This document shows positions 6,851-13,099 of a stretch of DNA of 13,250 bases, piece after piece. The DNA comes from Deltaproteobacteria bacterium (GTDB taxonomy: Bacteria; Chloroflexota; Dehalococcoidia; Dehalococcoidales; BS750m-G39). Positions within the stretch are counted from its first letter, which is position 1. Each line of letters starts with the position of its first letter. Below the pieces are notes generated by a model, which searched no databases, had not been told where the DNA came from, and was given only the letters and a program-made list of their open reading frames with translations. Made by a program: the position numbers and the translations under genes. The stretch spans positions 1 through 13,250 of the forward strand of contig JABMRW010000004.1 of NCBI GenBank assembly GCA_013202445.1, read 5' to 3'.

Positions 6851-8455
6851 ATGTCGAAAAGTTTTCTACTTAAGGAACTGTCTCGCTATAAAATTGGCAC
6901 CTGGGCAGATATCATTTATAGAAATGCGCTCCTTTATCCTGACCAGGAAGCCTTTGTTTATGGAGATACCAGGATAACCTACTCCGAGTTCAATACCAGA
7001 ATCAACAAGCTGATTCATGCCCTGCATAAGATGGGGGTGAAGCAGGGGGATGTGATTGGCGTTCTATCCTGGAGCTGTCTGCAGTTTGCCGAGATATACG
7101 GGACGTCGATGAAGGGGGGGTTCATTGCCTCGCCTTTTAATCCCAGGTTACAGGCGAATGAGCTGGAGTATATTATTAACTATTCGGAAGCCAATACCCT
7201 TTTTGTCGGGCCGGAGTTATTTGAGGTGGCCAGTTCCATAAGGGGGAAACTGCCCAAGGTTAAGAAATTTATCTCCCTGGAGGGCGCCGGCCCCGATATG
7301 ATAGCTTACGATGAACTGCTGAAATCATACCCCGGCGACGAGCCTGATGTTCAGGTGGACGAGGACGACCCCGTCTGCATCATTTATACCAGCGGCACTA
7401 CCGGTATGCCCCGTGGTGCCCTGTATACTCAAAAACGCTTCATAGAGGACGCCAGGACACTGGTCATAGATATGAGCTTGCAGCCCGGGGACAAGCGGGT
7501 GCAGATAACGCCTCTCTTCCATATTGCCGGCAATACCCATTTCCGCTCCTCCCTCTACACCGCCGGCTGCAATATCATCGTCAAGTTCTTCGACGCGGCA
7601 ACCACGCTAAAAATTATCCAGGAGGAGAAGGCTACCCATATGGACTTCGTGCCCACCCACCTGGTGGCCATGCTTAACCTGCCCGACCTAGAGAAGTATG
7701 ACATCAGTTCGATGAAGTTCCTGTGGTACGGTGCTTCACCGATGCCCCAGGAGGTGCTGAAGAGGGGGATGAAGGTTTTCGGGCCTATTTTCGCTCAGGG
7801 GTACGGGCAGAGTGAGAGCGGCCCGGCTATTTCTTGTCTGAACAAAGACGACCATAATGTTCTGGATAAACCGGAGAAGGAACAGAAGAAGCTGGCATCG
7901 GCGGGGCGGCCGCATATCGGCGTGCAGGTGAGAGTTGTCGACGATAAGGATAAAGATGTCGGGCCCGGTGAAGCGGGTGAGATAATAGTGCGGAGCAAGC
8001 AGCTCATGGTTGAGTACTGGCACAGGCCCGAGGATACCAAGGCTAACCTCGTTAAGGGCTGGCTCCATACCGGCGATATCGGCTATTATGATGAGGAGGG
8101 CTATATCTATATCGTCGACCGGAAGAAGGATATGATTATCACCGGCGGCGAGAATGTCTATCCACGGGAGGTGGAGGAGGTTCTCTACCGGCATCCGGCG
8201 GTTATGGAGGCGGCGGTCATCGGTATCCCTGACGAGTACTGGGTGGAAAAAGTCCACGCTGTAGTAACTACCAAGGAGGGGGAAAAAGCTACCGCTGAGG
8301 AGCTTATCGCCTTCTGTAAAAAGAGCCTGGCCGGTTATAAGACGCCGAAGTCGGTGGAGTTTGTTGACGCCCTGCCCAAGAACCCTGCGGGCAAGATTTT
8401 AAAGCGTGAGCTGAGGGATAAGTTCTGGAAGGGGACATATAAAGATACTAAATAG
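6851..8455 (+). CDS. AMP-forming acyl-CoA synthetase (acid:CoA ligase)
   Basis: This enzyme of 534 residues belongs to the adenylate-forming (ANL) family. It activates a carboxylic acid with ATP to an acyl-AMP and then forms the acyl-CoA thioester. Signatures in order are the P-loop YTSGTTGMPRG (179-189, with Arg where Lys is usual), TPLFHIAG (220-227), YGQSESGP (318-325), GWLHTGD (403-409, D409 contacts ribose in the family), the hinge DRKKDMIITGGENVYPREVE (423-442) and the C-terminal catalytic lysine in NPAGKILKREL (K515). Length is normal for medium- or long-chain fatty acid or aryl-acid ligases; the substrate cannot be read from sequence. The ATG at 6851 is preferred over a TTG at 6836 because GAGG (6838-6841) precedes it by nine bases. 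The methyltransferase gene follows after 26 bases, so an operon is likely. Confidence 0.92.
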   Translation: MSKSFLLKELSRYKIGTWADIIYRNALLYPDQEAFVYGDTRITYSEFNTRINKLIHALHKMGVKQGDVIGVLSWSCLQFAEIYGTSMKGGFIASPFNPRLQANELEYIINYSEANTLFVGPELFEVASSIRGKLPKVKKFISLEGAGPDMIAYDELLKSYPGDEPDVQVDEDDPVCIIYTSGTTGMPRGALYTQKRFIEDARTLVIDMSLQPGDKRVQITPLFHIAGNTHFRSSLYTAGCNIIVKFFDAATTLKIIQEEKATHMDFVPTHLVAMLNLPDLEKYDISSMKFLWYGASPMPQEVLKRGMKVFGPIFAQGYGQSESGPAISCLNKDDHNVLDKPEKEQKKLASAGRPHIGVQVRVVDDKDKDVGPGEAGEIIVRSKQLMVEYWHRPEDTKANLVKGWLHTGDIGYYDEEGYIYIVDRKKDMIITGGENVYPREVEEVLYRHPAVMEAAVIGIPDEYWVEKVHAVVTTKEGEKATAEELIAFCKKSLAGYKTPKSVEFVDALPKNPAGKILKRELRDKFWKGTYKDTK

Positions 8456-8481
8456 CTGATGTAACCAGAGGAGAGTGAGTT

Positions 8482-9330
8482 ATGGAGACCAGGATAACCA
8501 GCGCCAGCAAAGAAGTGATAATTGGGGAGGGGCGGCCCACGGTGCTTATCGGGGAACGGATTAACCCCAGCGGCCGCAAGAAGCTGTCCGAGGCGATAAA
8601 AGCGGGCGAGCTGGAGATTATCGGCAGCGAGGCTAAGGCCCAGGTTGAAGCTGGCGCTGATATTATCGATGTTAATGTGGGCGCCTTCGGCGTGGACGAG
8701 GTAGACGTGCTGCCCAGGGCGGTGAAGATCGCCATGAAAGCCGTGGACGCGCCCCTGTGTATCGACAGCTCCAACCCCGACGCTCTGGTGGCGGCGCTTA
8801 AGGTCTATAAGGGCAAGCCCCTGGTCAACTCGGTCAGCGGCGAGGAGCATTCCCTGACTAAGATTTTACCCGTCATCAAGGAGTACGGGGCCGCCGTTGT
8901 CGGTCTGACCCAGGACGACGAGGGTATCCCCGCTGGCGCCGACCGGCGGGTGGCAATAGCTCACAAGATAGTGGAGCGGGCGGGAAAGATGGGCATCCCT
9001 CCCGAGGATATAGTGATTGACTGCCTGGCTTTTGCCGTGGGCGCCGATACTGAATCGGGGCAGGTGACACTGGAAACCATTCGGCGGGTTAAAGCCGAGC
9101 TGGGGGTGAACATGACCCTGGGGGCGAGCAACATCTCCTTTGGTCTGCCCGACCGCGATTTAATCAACTACGCCTTTATGTCGGTGGTTATTGCCGCCGG
9201 CGCCACCAGCCTCATCGTTAATGTTGCCAGGGTGCGTCCCATCGTCCTGGCCGCCGACCTGGTGCTGGCTCAGGATAAACGCGCCCGCCGTTATATCGAT
9301 GCCTACCGGCAGCGACAGAAGCTGCAGTAG
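8482..9330 (+). CDS. Pterin-binding methyltransferase (methyltetrahydrofolate:corrinoid type)
   Basis: The 282-residue protein is a single TIM-barrel domain of the dihydropteroate-synthase-like fold and has the features of methyltetrahydrofolate methyltransferases such as AcsE, MtvB and MtgA. Those enzymes move a methyl group between methyl-tetrahydrofolate and the cobalt of a corrinoid protein. Visible motifs are LIGERINPSGR (22-32), ADIIDVNVG (59-67), CIDSSNP (93-99), NSVSGE (116-121), VIDCLAF (178-184) and GASNISFGLP (214-223). Asn217 matches, by motif, the conserved Asn shown to contact the pterin in this family. The start is ATG with GAGGAG (8468-8473) eight bases upstream. It follows the acyl-CoA ligase by 26 bases. 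No corrinoid protein or CODH/ACS subunit is in the window, so the physiological partner is unknown and no specific symbol is given. Confidence 0.88.
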   Translation: METRITSASKEVIIGEGRPTVLIGERINPSGRKKLSEAIKAGELEIIGSEAKAQVEAGADIIDVNVGAFGVDEVDVLPRAVKIAMKAVDAPLCIDSSNPDALVAALKVYKGKPLVNSVSGEEHSLTKILPVIKEYGAAVVGLTQDDEGIPAGADRRVAIAHKIVERAGKMGIPPEDIVIDCLAFAVGADTESGQVTLETIRRVKAELGVNMTLGASNISFGLPDRDLINYAFMSVVIAAGATSLIVNVARVRPIVLAADLVLAQDKRARRYIDAYRQRQKLQ

Positions 9331-9373
9331 ATGGCCTCATAGACGCCAGCCGTCAACAGTATCGCCCGGTCAA

Positions 9374-9402
9374 TTGCGCATACCACTGGTAGCTGATATA
9401 AT
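9374..9402 (+). promoter_or_regulatory. thrS promoter with extended -10
   Basis: TTGCGC (9374-9379) and a perfect TATAAT (9397-9402) are spaced by exactly 17 bases, and the -10 carries the TGn extension (TGA at 9394-9396). Transcription would start near 9409, about 47 bases before the thrS ATG. No T-box-type leader fits in this distance. Confidence 0.75.
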
Positions 9403-9419
9403 TTGTTAGCTGATATAAT
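9390..9419 (+). repeat. Direct repeat of a 13-base extended -10 element
   Basis: TAGCTGATATAAT occurs at 9390-9402 and again at 9407-9419, a period of 17 bases. Each copy contains TGATATAAT, so there are two tandem potential -10 elements ahead of thrS. The second (9414-9419) has no clear -35. Confidence 0.8.
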
Positions 9420-9455
9420 CAAGTAGCTTTCCCGATATTTAAGAGGGTTTTGGCC

Positions 9456-11216
9456 ATGGTTTCTGGTAAACAGCCGAAAGTAGCCGATAGTGATAAGCTG
9501 GAGACAATGCGGCATTCCGCATCCCATGTCCTGGCTGAGGCGGTTAAATCTATCTTCCCCGATGCCAGGTTCGGCATCGGGCCGGCTACCCGGGACGGCT
9601 TTTACTACGACTTTGAACTGCCCCGCTCGCTGACCACCGACGATTTACCGCTTATCGAGGCCAAGATGAAGGAGATAGTCGCCGCCAACCTTCCCTTTAG
9701 CCGGGAGGAAGTTCCTAAAGAGGAAGCCCGTGCCCTGTTTAGCGCCCAGCCGTATAAGCTGGAGCTGATTGAGGAGATACCCGATGAGAAGGTGGGGCTG
9801 TACCGGCAGGGAGAATTCCTTGATTTGTGCCGGGGGCCGCACGTAAGCGCTACCGGCGAGATAAAAGCCTTCAAGCTGGTCAGCATCGCCGGCGCCTACT
9901 GGCGGGGGGACGAGCACCGCCCCATGCTGCAGCGGGTATACGGCGTTGCCTTTGATACTAAAGAAGCTCTGGAGGAGCACCTTACAAGGCTTGACGAGGC
10001 GGCCAAACGCGACCACCGTAAGCTGGGCCGGGAGCTTGACCTGTTCAGTATCCATGAGGAGGCGGGGCCGGGGCTGGTTCACTGGCACCCCAGGGGGTCG
10101 GTGATACGCCGGGTCATTGAGGATTTCTGGAAGGACGAGCATATCAAGCGTGGCTACGACCTGATATATACCCCCCATATCGCCAAGCTGAACCTGTGGC
10201 AGACCAGCGGCCACTGGGACTTTTACCGTGAGAACATGTACAGCCCTATGGACGTAGATGGGCAGGAGTATGTTATTAAACCGATGAACTGCCTGGGGCA
10301 TATCCTGATTTATAAGACCAGCCAGCGCAGTTACCGGGAGCTGCCGCTGCGCTACGCCGAGCTGGGCACGGTCTATCGCTATGAGCGCTCCGGGGTGCTG
10401 CACGGTCTGTCCCGGGTGAGGGGATTTACCCAGGATGACGCCCATATTTTCTGCCGCTTTGACCAGCTGGAAGAAGAGGTAGTCGGGGTTCTGGAGCTGA
10501 CCCGCTTCATGATGGATACCTTTGGTTTTACCAATCACAAGGTTTTGCTATCTACCCGGCCCGAGAAATACGCCGGCGCTCTGGATGTCTGGGAAGAGGC
10601 TACTGAGATTCTGCGTAAAGCCCTGGAGAGCTCCGGGATTGCCTACGAGGTCGACCCGGGAGAGGGCGTCTTCTACGGGCCCAAGATAGATACCAAGATT
10701 GAGGATGCCCTGGGCAGGGACTGGCAGGGTCCCACCGTCCAGGTTGATTTTAACCTTCCCCAGCGCTTTGACGTCAACTATATCGGTGAGGACGGCAAGG
10801 AGCATATGGTAGCTATGGTGCACCGCACCGTGCTGGGGAGTATGGAACGCTTTCTGGCTTCGCTGGTGGAGCACTACGGGGGCGCCTTCCCGGTATGGCT
10901 GGCGCCGGTACAGGCGATGGTGATTCCGGTGGCCGACCGCCACCTGGACTACGCTCGTAAGCTGGTTGCGGAGCTTAAAGCCGACGGGGTGCGGGTGGAG
11001 GTCGACGGCCGCTCGGAGAGGGTGAACCTAAAAATCCGGCAGGCGCAGCTGAATAAGATTCCTTATATGCTGGTGGTCGGTGACCGGGAGGTGGAGGAGT
11101 CTAGCGTTTCCGTCCGTCTGCGCACCGGCGAACAGCTGGCTGCCCAGTCCCTGGATAGCTTTAAGCAGGGCGTTAAGCAAGCTATGGCAAGCCGAACCCA
11201 GGAGTTAAAACTGTAA
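9456..11216 (+). CDS. thrS: Threonyl-tRNA synthetase (no TGS domain)
   Basis: This is a class II aminoacyl-tRNA synthetase that charges tRNA-Thr with threonine in the cytosol. The editing domain (about 14-190) has the HxxxH pair H20/H24 and LCRGPH (C125, H129), used to clear mis-made Ser-tRNA-Thr. The catalytic core (about 200-475) has the zinc ligands C279 (MNCLGH), H330 (TQDDAH) and H456 (VHRTVLGS), plus motif 2 around RYERSGVLHGLSRVRG. The anticodon-binding domain (about 484-580) ends the protein. At 586 residues it is shorter than the common 640-residue form because the N-terminal TGS domain is missing, a variation known in several lineages. AAGAGGG (9441-9447) is eight bases before the ATG at 9456, which I prefer to a TTG at 9450. 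It is first in the cluster with infC, rpmI and rplT. Confidence 0.97.
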   Translation: MVSGKQPKVADSDKLETMRHSASHVLAEAVKSIFPDARFGIGPATRDGFYYDFELPRSLTTDDLPLIEAKMKEIVAANLPFSREEVPKEEARALFSAQPYKLELIEEIPDEKVGLYRQGEFLDLCRGPHVSATGEIKAFKLVSIAGAYWRGDEHRPMLQRVYGVAFDTKEALEEHLTRLDEAAKRDHRKLGRELDLFSIHEEAGPGLVHWHPRGSVIRRVIEDFWKDEHIKRGYDLIYTPHIAKLNLWQTSGHWDFYRENMYSPMDVDGQEYVIKPMNCLGHILIYKTSQRSYRELPLRYAELGTVYRYERSGVLHGLSRVRGFTQDDAHIFCRFDQLEEEVVGVLELTRFMMDTFGFTNHKVLLSTRPEKYAGALDVWEEATEILRKALESSGIAYEVDPGEGVFYGPKIDTKIEDALGRDWQGPTVQVDFNLPQRFDVNYIGEDGKEHMVAMVHRTVLGSMERFLASLVEHYGGAFPVWLAPVQAMVIPVADRHLDYARKLVAELKADGVRVEVDGRSERVNLKIRQAQLNKIPYMLVVGDREVEESSVSVRLRTGEQLAAQSLDSFKQGVKQAMASRTQELKL

Positions 11217-11217
11217 C

Positions 11218-11247
11218 TTGACTGGCTTTGAGGGGTTATGCTATAGT
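11218..11247 (+). promoter_or_regulatory. infC promoter between thrS and infC
   Basis: TTGACT (11218-11223) and TATAGT (11242-11247) are 18 bases apart, with a TGC extension at 11239-11241. It begins two bases after the thrS stop codon. Transcription would start near 11254, giving a leader of about 38 bases. infC-rpmI-rplT can therefore be expressed independently of thrS. Confidence 0.65.
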
Positions 11248-11258
11248 TTGTGGTCGTA

Positions 11259-11282
11259 ACCTGACTCGGTCTCCGTGGAGGT
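11259..11282 (+). promoter_or_regulatory. Possible hairpin covering the infC ribosome binding site
   Basis: ACCT (11259-11262) can pair with AGGT (11279-11282), and an inner CGG-TCT-CCG (11267-11275) forms a small stem. The AGGT is part of GGAGGT (11277-11282), the Shine-Dalgarno of infC. The pairing is short and only marginally stable, so this is suggestive only. Confidence 0.3.
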
Positions 11283-11291
11283 AAACAGGAC

Positions 11292-11936
11292 ATAGCTAAA
11301 TCACTACGGATTAACCAGGGTATTTTAGCCAGAGAAATCCGCTTGGTGGGGGATAAGGGTGAGCAGTTGGGCATTATGCCTGTACTCCAGGCGCGGGATA
11401 TGGCTAGAAAGCAGAATCTTGACCTGGTTGAGGTAGCCCCTACCGCAGTGCCTCCGGTCTGTCGCCTGCTTGACTATGGCAAGTACAGGTATGAGCAGGC
11501 CAAGAAAGAGCGTGAGCAGAGGAAGAGCCAGAAGGTTTCCCTGCTCAGAGAGGTCAGGTTGCGACCCAAGATTGGCAAACACGATTTTGATTTCAAGGTA
11601 AAGATAGCCAAAAAACTGCTGGATGGGGGAGACAGGGTTAAGGTGACGGTGAGGTTCAGGGGGCGCGAAATTACCCACCCCGAGATTGGCTGGAGATTGA
11701 TTCAGAAGATGACAGAGCAGCTAGCGGGGGCGGCGGCGATTGCCCGGCAACCGTTGATAGAGGAGAGGAACATGAACGTTATCCTCTTGCCGTTGACTAC
11801 CCAGAAGGTAAAGACAGAAGCTAAAACCGAGGTTAAAACCGAGGTTAAAACAGAGGCTAAAGCCGAGGCAAAAACAGAGGCTAAAGCCGAGGCTAAAACT
11901 GAAACTAAAACCGAAGCTAAAAAAGAGGAGAAATAG
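11292..11936 (+). CDS. infC: Translation initiation factor IF-3, ATA start, with Lys/Glu tail
   Basis: IF-3 binds the 30S ribosomal subunit, prevents early 50S joining and proofreads start codon and initiator tRNA. No ATG, GTG or TTG exists between the in-frame stop TGA (11262-11264) and a TTG at 11343. Starting at 11343 would remove the conserved N-terminal RINQGILAREIRL. The ATA at 11292 restores it and lies nine bases after GGAGGT (11277-11282). Near-cognate starts (ATT in E. coli) are the known basis of IF-3 self-regulation. The protein is 214 residues: N domain (about 1-80, with GEQLGIM and the RLLDYGKYRYEQ linker), C domain (about 85-165, REVRLRPKIGKHDFD, VRFRGREI) and a repeat tail of about 42 residues. 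rpmI follows after 12 bases. Confidence 0.95.
   Translation: MAKSLRINQGILAREIRLVGDKGEQLGIMPVLQARDMARKQNLDLVEVAPTAVPPVCRLLDYGKYRYEQAKKEREQRKSQKVSLLREVRLRPKIGKHDFDFKVKIAKKLLDGGDRVKVTVRFRGREITHPEIGWRLIQKMTEQLAGAAAIARQPLIEERNMNVILLPLTTQKVKTEAKTEVKTEVKTEAKAEAKTEAKAEAKTETKTEAKKEEK
11805..11933 (+). repeat. 12-base-period repeat encoding the IF-3 C-terminal tail
   Basis: About ten degenerate copies of a 12-base unit (consensus GCTAAAACCGAG) encode K-T-E-A or K-A-E-A tetrapeptides, ending KKEEK before the stop. The tail makes the protein about 40 residues longer than a typical IF-3. The units differ mainly at third positions and by Ala/Val/Thr swaps. Confidence 0.85.
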
Positions 11937-11948
11937 CGGAGTCTTAAC

Positions 11949-12152
11949 ATGCCCAAATTAAAAACTCATAAAGGGGCCAAGAGCCGCTTCCATATCACCG
12001 GTAGCGGCAAAATTATGCGAATGAAGGGTGGCAAGAGCCATCTGCGCCGCCGTAAGTCGAAGCGGAGCAAGGGTCTCTTTGATGAGATGATACCACTGCA
12101 TCCCAGTGACCGCACTAGGATAAAGAGGCTTATACCTTACGGGGTAAAGTAG
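11949..12152 (+). CDS. rpmI: 50S ribosomal protein bL35
   Basis: Small, strongly basic ribosomal protein of 67 residues, a component of the large subunit. It begins with the family signature MPKLKTHKGAKSRF, continues with TGSGKIMR and the Arg/Lys-rich SHLRRRKSKRSK, and ends near RIKRLIPYG. Length matches the usual 64-67 residues. GGAG (11938-11941) is seven bases before the ATG. It sits 12 bases after infC and 12 bases before rplT, the standard order, and is surely cotranscribed. Confidence 0.97.
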   Translation: MPKLKTHKGAKSRFHITGSGKIMRMKGGKSHLRRRKSKRSKGLFDEMIPLHPSDRTRIKRLIPYGVK

Positions 12153-12164
12153 AGGGGTGATATC

Positions 12165-12524
12165 TTGGCCAGAATAAAGAGAGGTTTAACCGTCCGCCGC
12201 CGCCACAAGAAGGTGCTGGCCCTGACCAAGGGGCACCGGGCGACCCGGCATTCCCTTTATAAGCGGGCTCACGAGTCTATGCTTCATGCCCTGAGCTATG
12301 CCTACGCTCACCGCCGGGAGCGGAAGGGTGATATGAGGCGGCTGTGGATTGTACGGGTTAACGCCGCCAGCCGGGCCCAGGGCCTTAGCTACGGCCAGTT
12401 TATCAACGGCTTGAAGAAGTCGGGGGTTGAAATAGACCGCAAGATGCTGGCCGATATGGCCGTCAGGGAGCCTGAGGCCTTTGCCAGCCTGGTGACCACG
12501 GCTAAAGGTCAGCTCCAGAACTAA
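12165..12524 (+). CDS. rplT: 50S ribosomal protein bL20
   Basis: Early-assembly protein of the large subunit, 119 residues, that binds 23S rRNA. It matches bL20 throughout: MARIKRG, RRRHKKVLALTKGHR, LSYAYAHRRERKGDMRRLWI, NAASRAQGLSYGQFINGL and a C-terminal globular part (about 60-119). The start codon is TTG, set by GAGGGG (12152-12157) seven bases upstream and by the conserved N-terminal sequence. The Shine-Dalgarno begins in the rpmI stop codon. In E. coli and Bacillus L20 represses its own operon through the leader; the short infC leader here leaves little room for such a structure. A strong terminator follows. Confidence 0.97.
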   Translation: MARIKRGLTVRRRHKKVLALTKGHRATRHSLYKRAHESMLHALSYAYAHRRERKGDMRRLWIVRVNAASRAQGLSYGQFINGLKKSGVEIDRKMLADMAVREPEAFASLVTTAKGQLQN

Positions 12525-12547
12525 TTATCAGGATAAAGCTTTTTAAA

Positions 12548-12572
12548 GAGGGGCGTTAGCCCCCCTTTTTTG
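12548..12572 (+). terminator. Intrinsic terminator of the infC-rpmI-rplT operon
   Basis: GGGGC (12550-12554), loop GTTA and GCCCC (12559-12563) form a GC hairpin followed by CC and six T residues (12566-12571). It is about 25 bases after the rplT stop codon. Confidence 0.88.
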
Positions 12573-12773
12573 TTTCCCTCCCTGTTTTTAACCGGTGTTT
12601 TTCTTCCCATACCCACCCGCCCGAAAGAGGTGAGACCTCTCTTAGACTCTCTGATTTTCTCCACCCCTTTTTAGCGGTTGTTTTATTTCCCACCCAACCC
12701 ACCCTCATAAGCTTTTACTCCAAAAAAACTTTGTTTTTTCGGGGGCCCTGTATGCGCTTCTAGCACTTTCTTA

Positions 12774-12797
12774 CCCCACCCCTCCACTAGGGTGGGG
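12774..12797. repeat. Perfect inverted repeat CCCCACCC/GGGTGGGG
   Basis: Eight-base arms at 12774-12781 and 12790-12797 are separated by eight bases. It is part of the palindrome cluster after rplT and adjoins the hairpin at 12804-12819. Confidence 0.75.
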
Positions 12798-12800
12798 GGC

Positions 12801-12819
12801 AAAAAGGGCTTTAGCCCTT
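12801..12819 (-). terminator. Hairpin with T-run on the minus strand
   Basis: Six-base arms AAGGGC (12804-12809) and GCCCTT (12814-12819) with a TTTA loop. On the minus strand the stem runs into TTTTT (12801-12805), the layout of an intrinsic terminator. No minus-strand gene is established upstream of it, so it may serve a decayed or non-coding transcript or belong to a repeat element. Confidence 0.45.
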
Positions 12820-13023
12820 CCTTAAAAGGGCGGCGGGCGGGAAAAGCCATCCCAAGACGCTCCTCTTTGGTCACTATTGCTTCAAGTTTGCTATCTATAG
12901 TCAGTGTCTCAGTACCGATCTGTGCTTTCCTTTCCTCCAGCTTTTTTAAATATAACAGCTTTAAGACTGGCTGGCTAGCTTCGGTTAAAATAATTTTTTA
13001 AAGAATTGCTAAGCAAAAAAGTA

Positions 13024-13052
13024 TTGACATGATTGACGTTGTATGCTAGTAT
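13024..13052 (+). promoter_or_regulatory. Promoter of the PaaX-family regulator gene
   Basis: A perfect TTGACA (13024-13029) and TAGTAT (13047-13052) are spaced by 17 bases, with TGC at 13044-13046 as extended -10. A second overlapping pair, TTGACG (13033-13038) and TAATAT (13055-13060) at 16 bases, is also possible. The leader to the ATG at 13100 would be about 40 bases. Confidence 0.65.
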
Positions 13053-13099
13053 CATAATATAGCGTGAAATTAACGCAATACTGAATATGAGGCATACTG

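Larger units (their letters stand above)
12573..13020. other. Long non-coding stretch with clustered palindromes
   Basis: No convincing gene is visible between the rplT terminator and the PaaX promoter. The first 200 bases are pyrimidine-rich on the plus strand. Hairpins occur at 12626-12640 (AGAGGT-GAG-ACCTCT), 12723-12739 (A-run/T-run), 12774-12797 (CCCCACCC/GGGTGGGG) and 12804-12819. An open minus-strand frame spans much of the region but has no recognisable family or good start, and its part over the palindromes reads like repeat sequence. Confidence 0.6.

Noticed and set aside
7736..8257. 173-residue open frame on the minus strand
   Set aside because: It lies wholly inside the acyl-CoA ligase catalytic region on the other strand; no ribosome binding site or family resemblance.
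8335..8850. 171-residue minus-strand frame across the ligase-methyltransferase junction
   Set aside because: It is antisense to two well-supported genes and has no recognisable features.
9331..9455. T-box leader upstream of thrS
   Set aside because: The predicted leader is only about 47 bases, and no T-box consensus or antiterminator/terminator pair is visible.
9645..10538. 297-residue open frame on the minus strand
   Set aside because: It is antisense to thrS, a certain gene; the protein has no recognisable motif and is explained by codon bias of the opposite strand.
11217..11291. E. coli-style L20-binding leader for infC-rpmI-rplT autoregulation
   Set aside because: The space between the predicted transcription start and the infC start is about 38 bases, with no pseudoknot-like long pairing seen.
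11805..11933. CRISPR-like or selfish tandem repeat
   Set aside because: The 12-base period stays in frame, encodes the IF-3 tail, and has no spacers.
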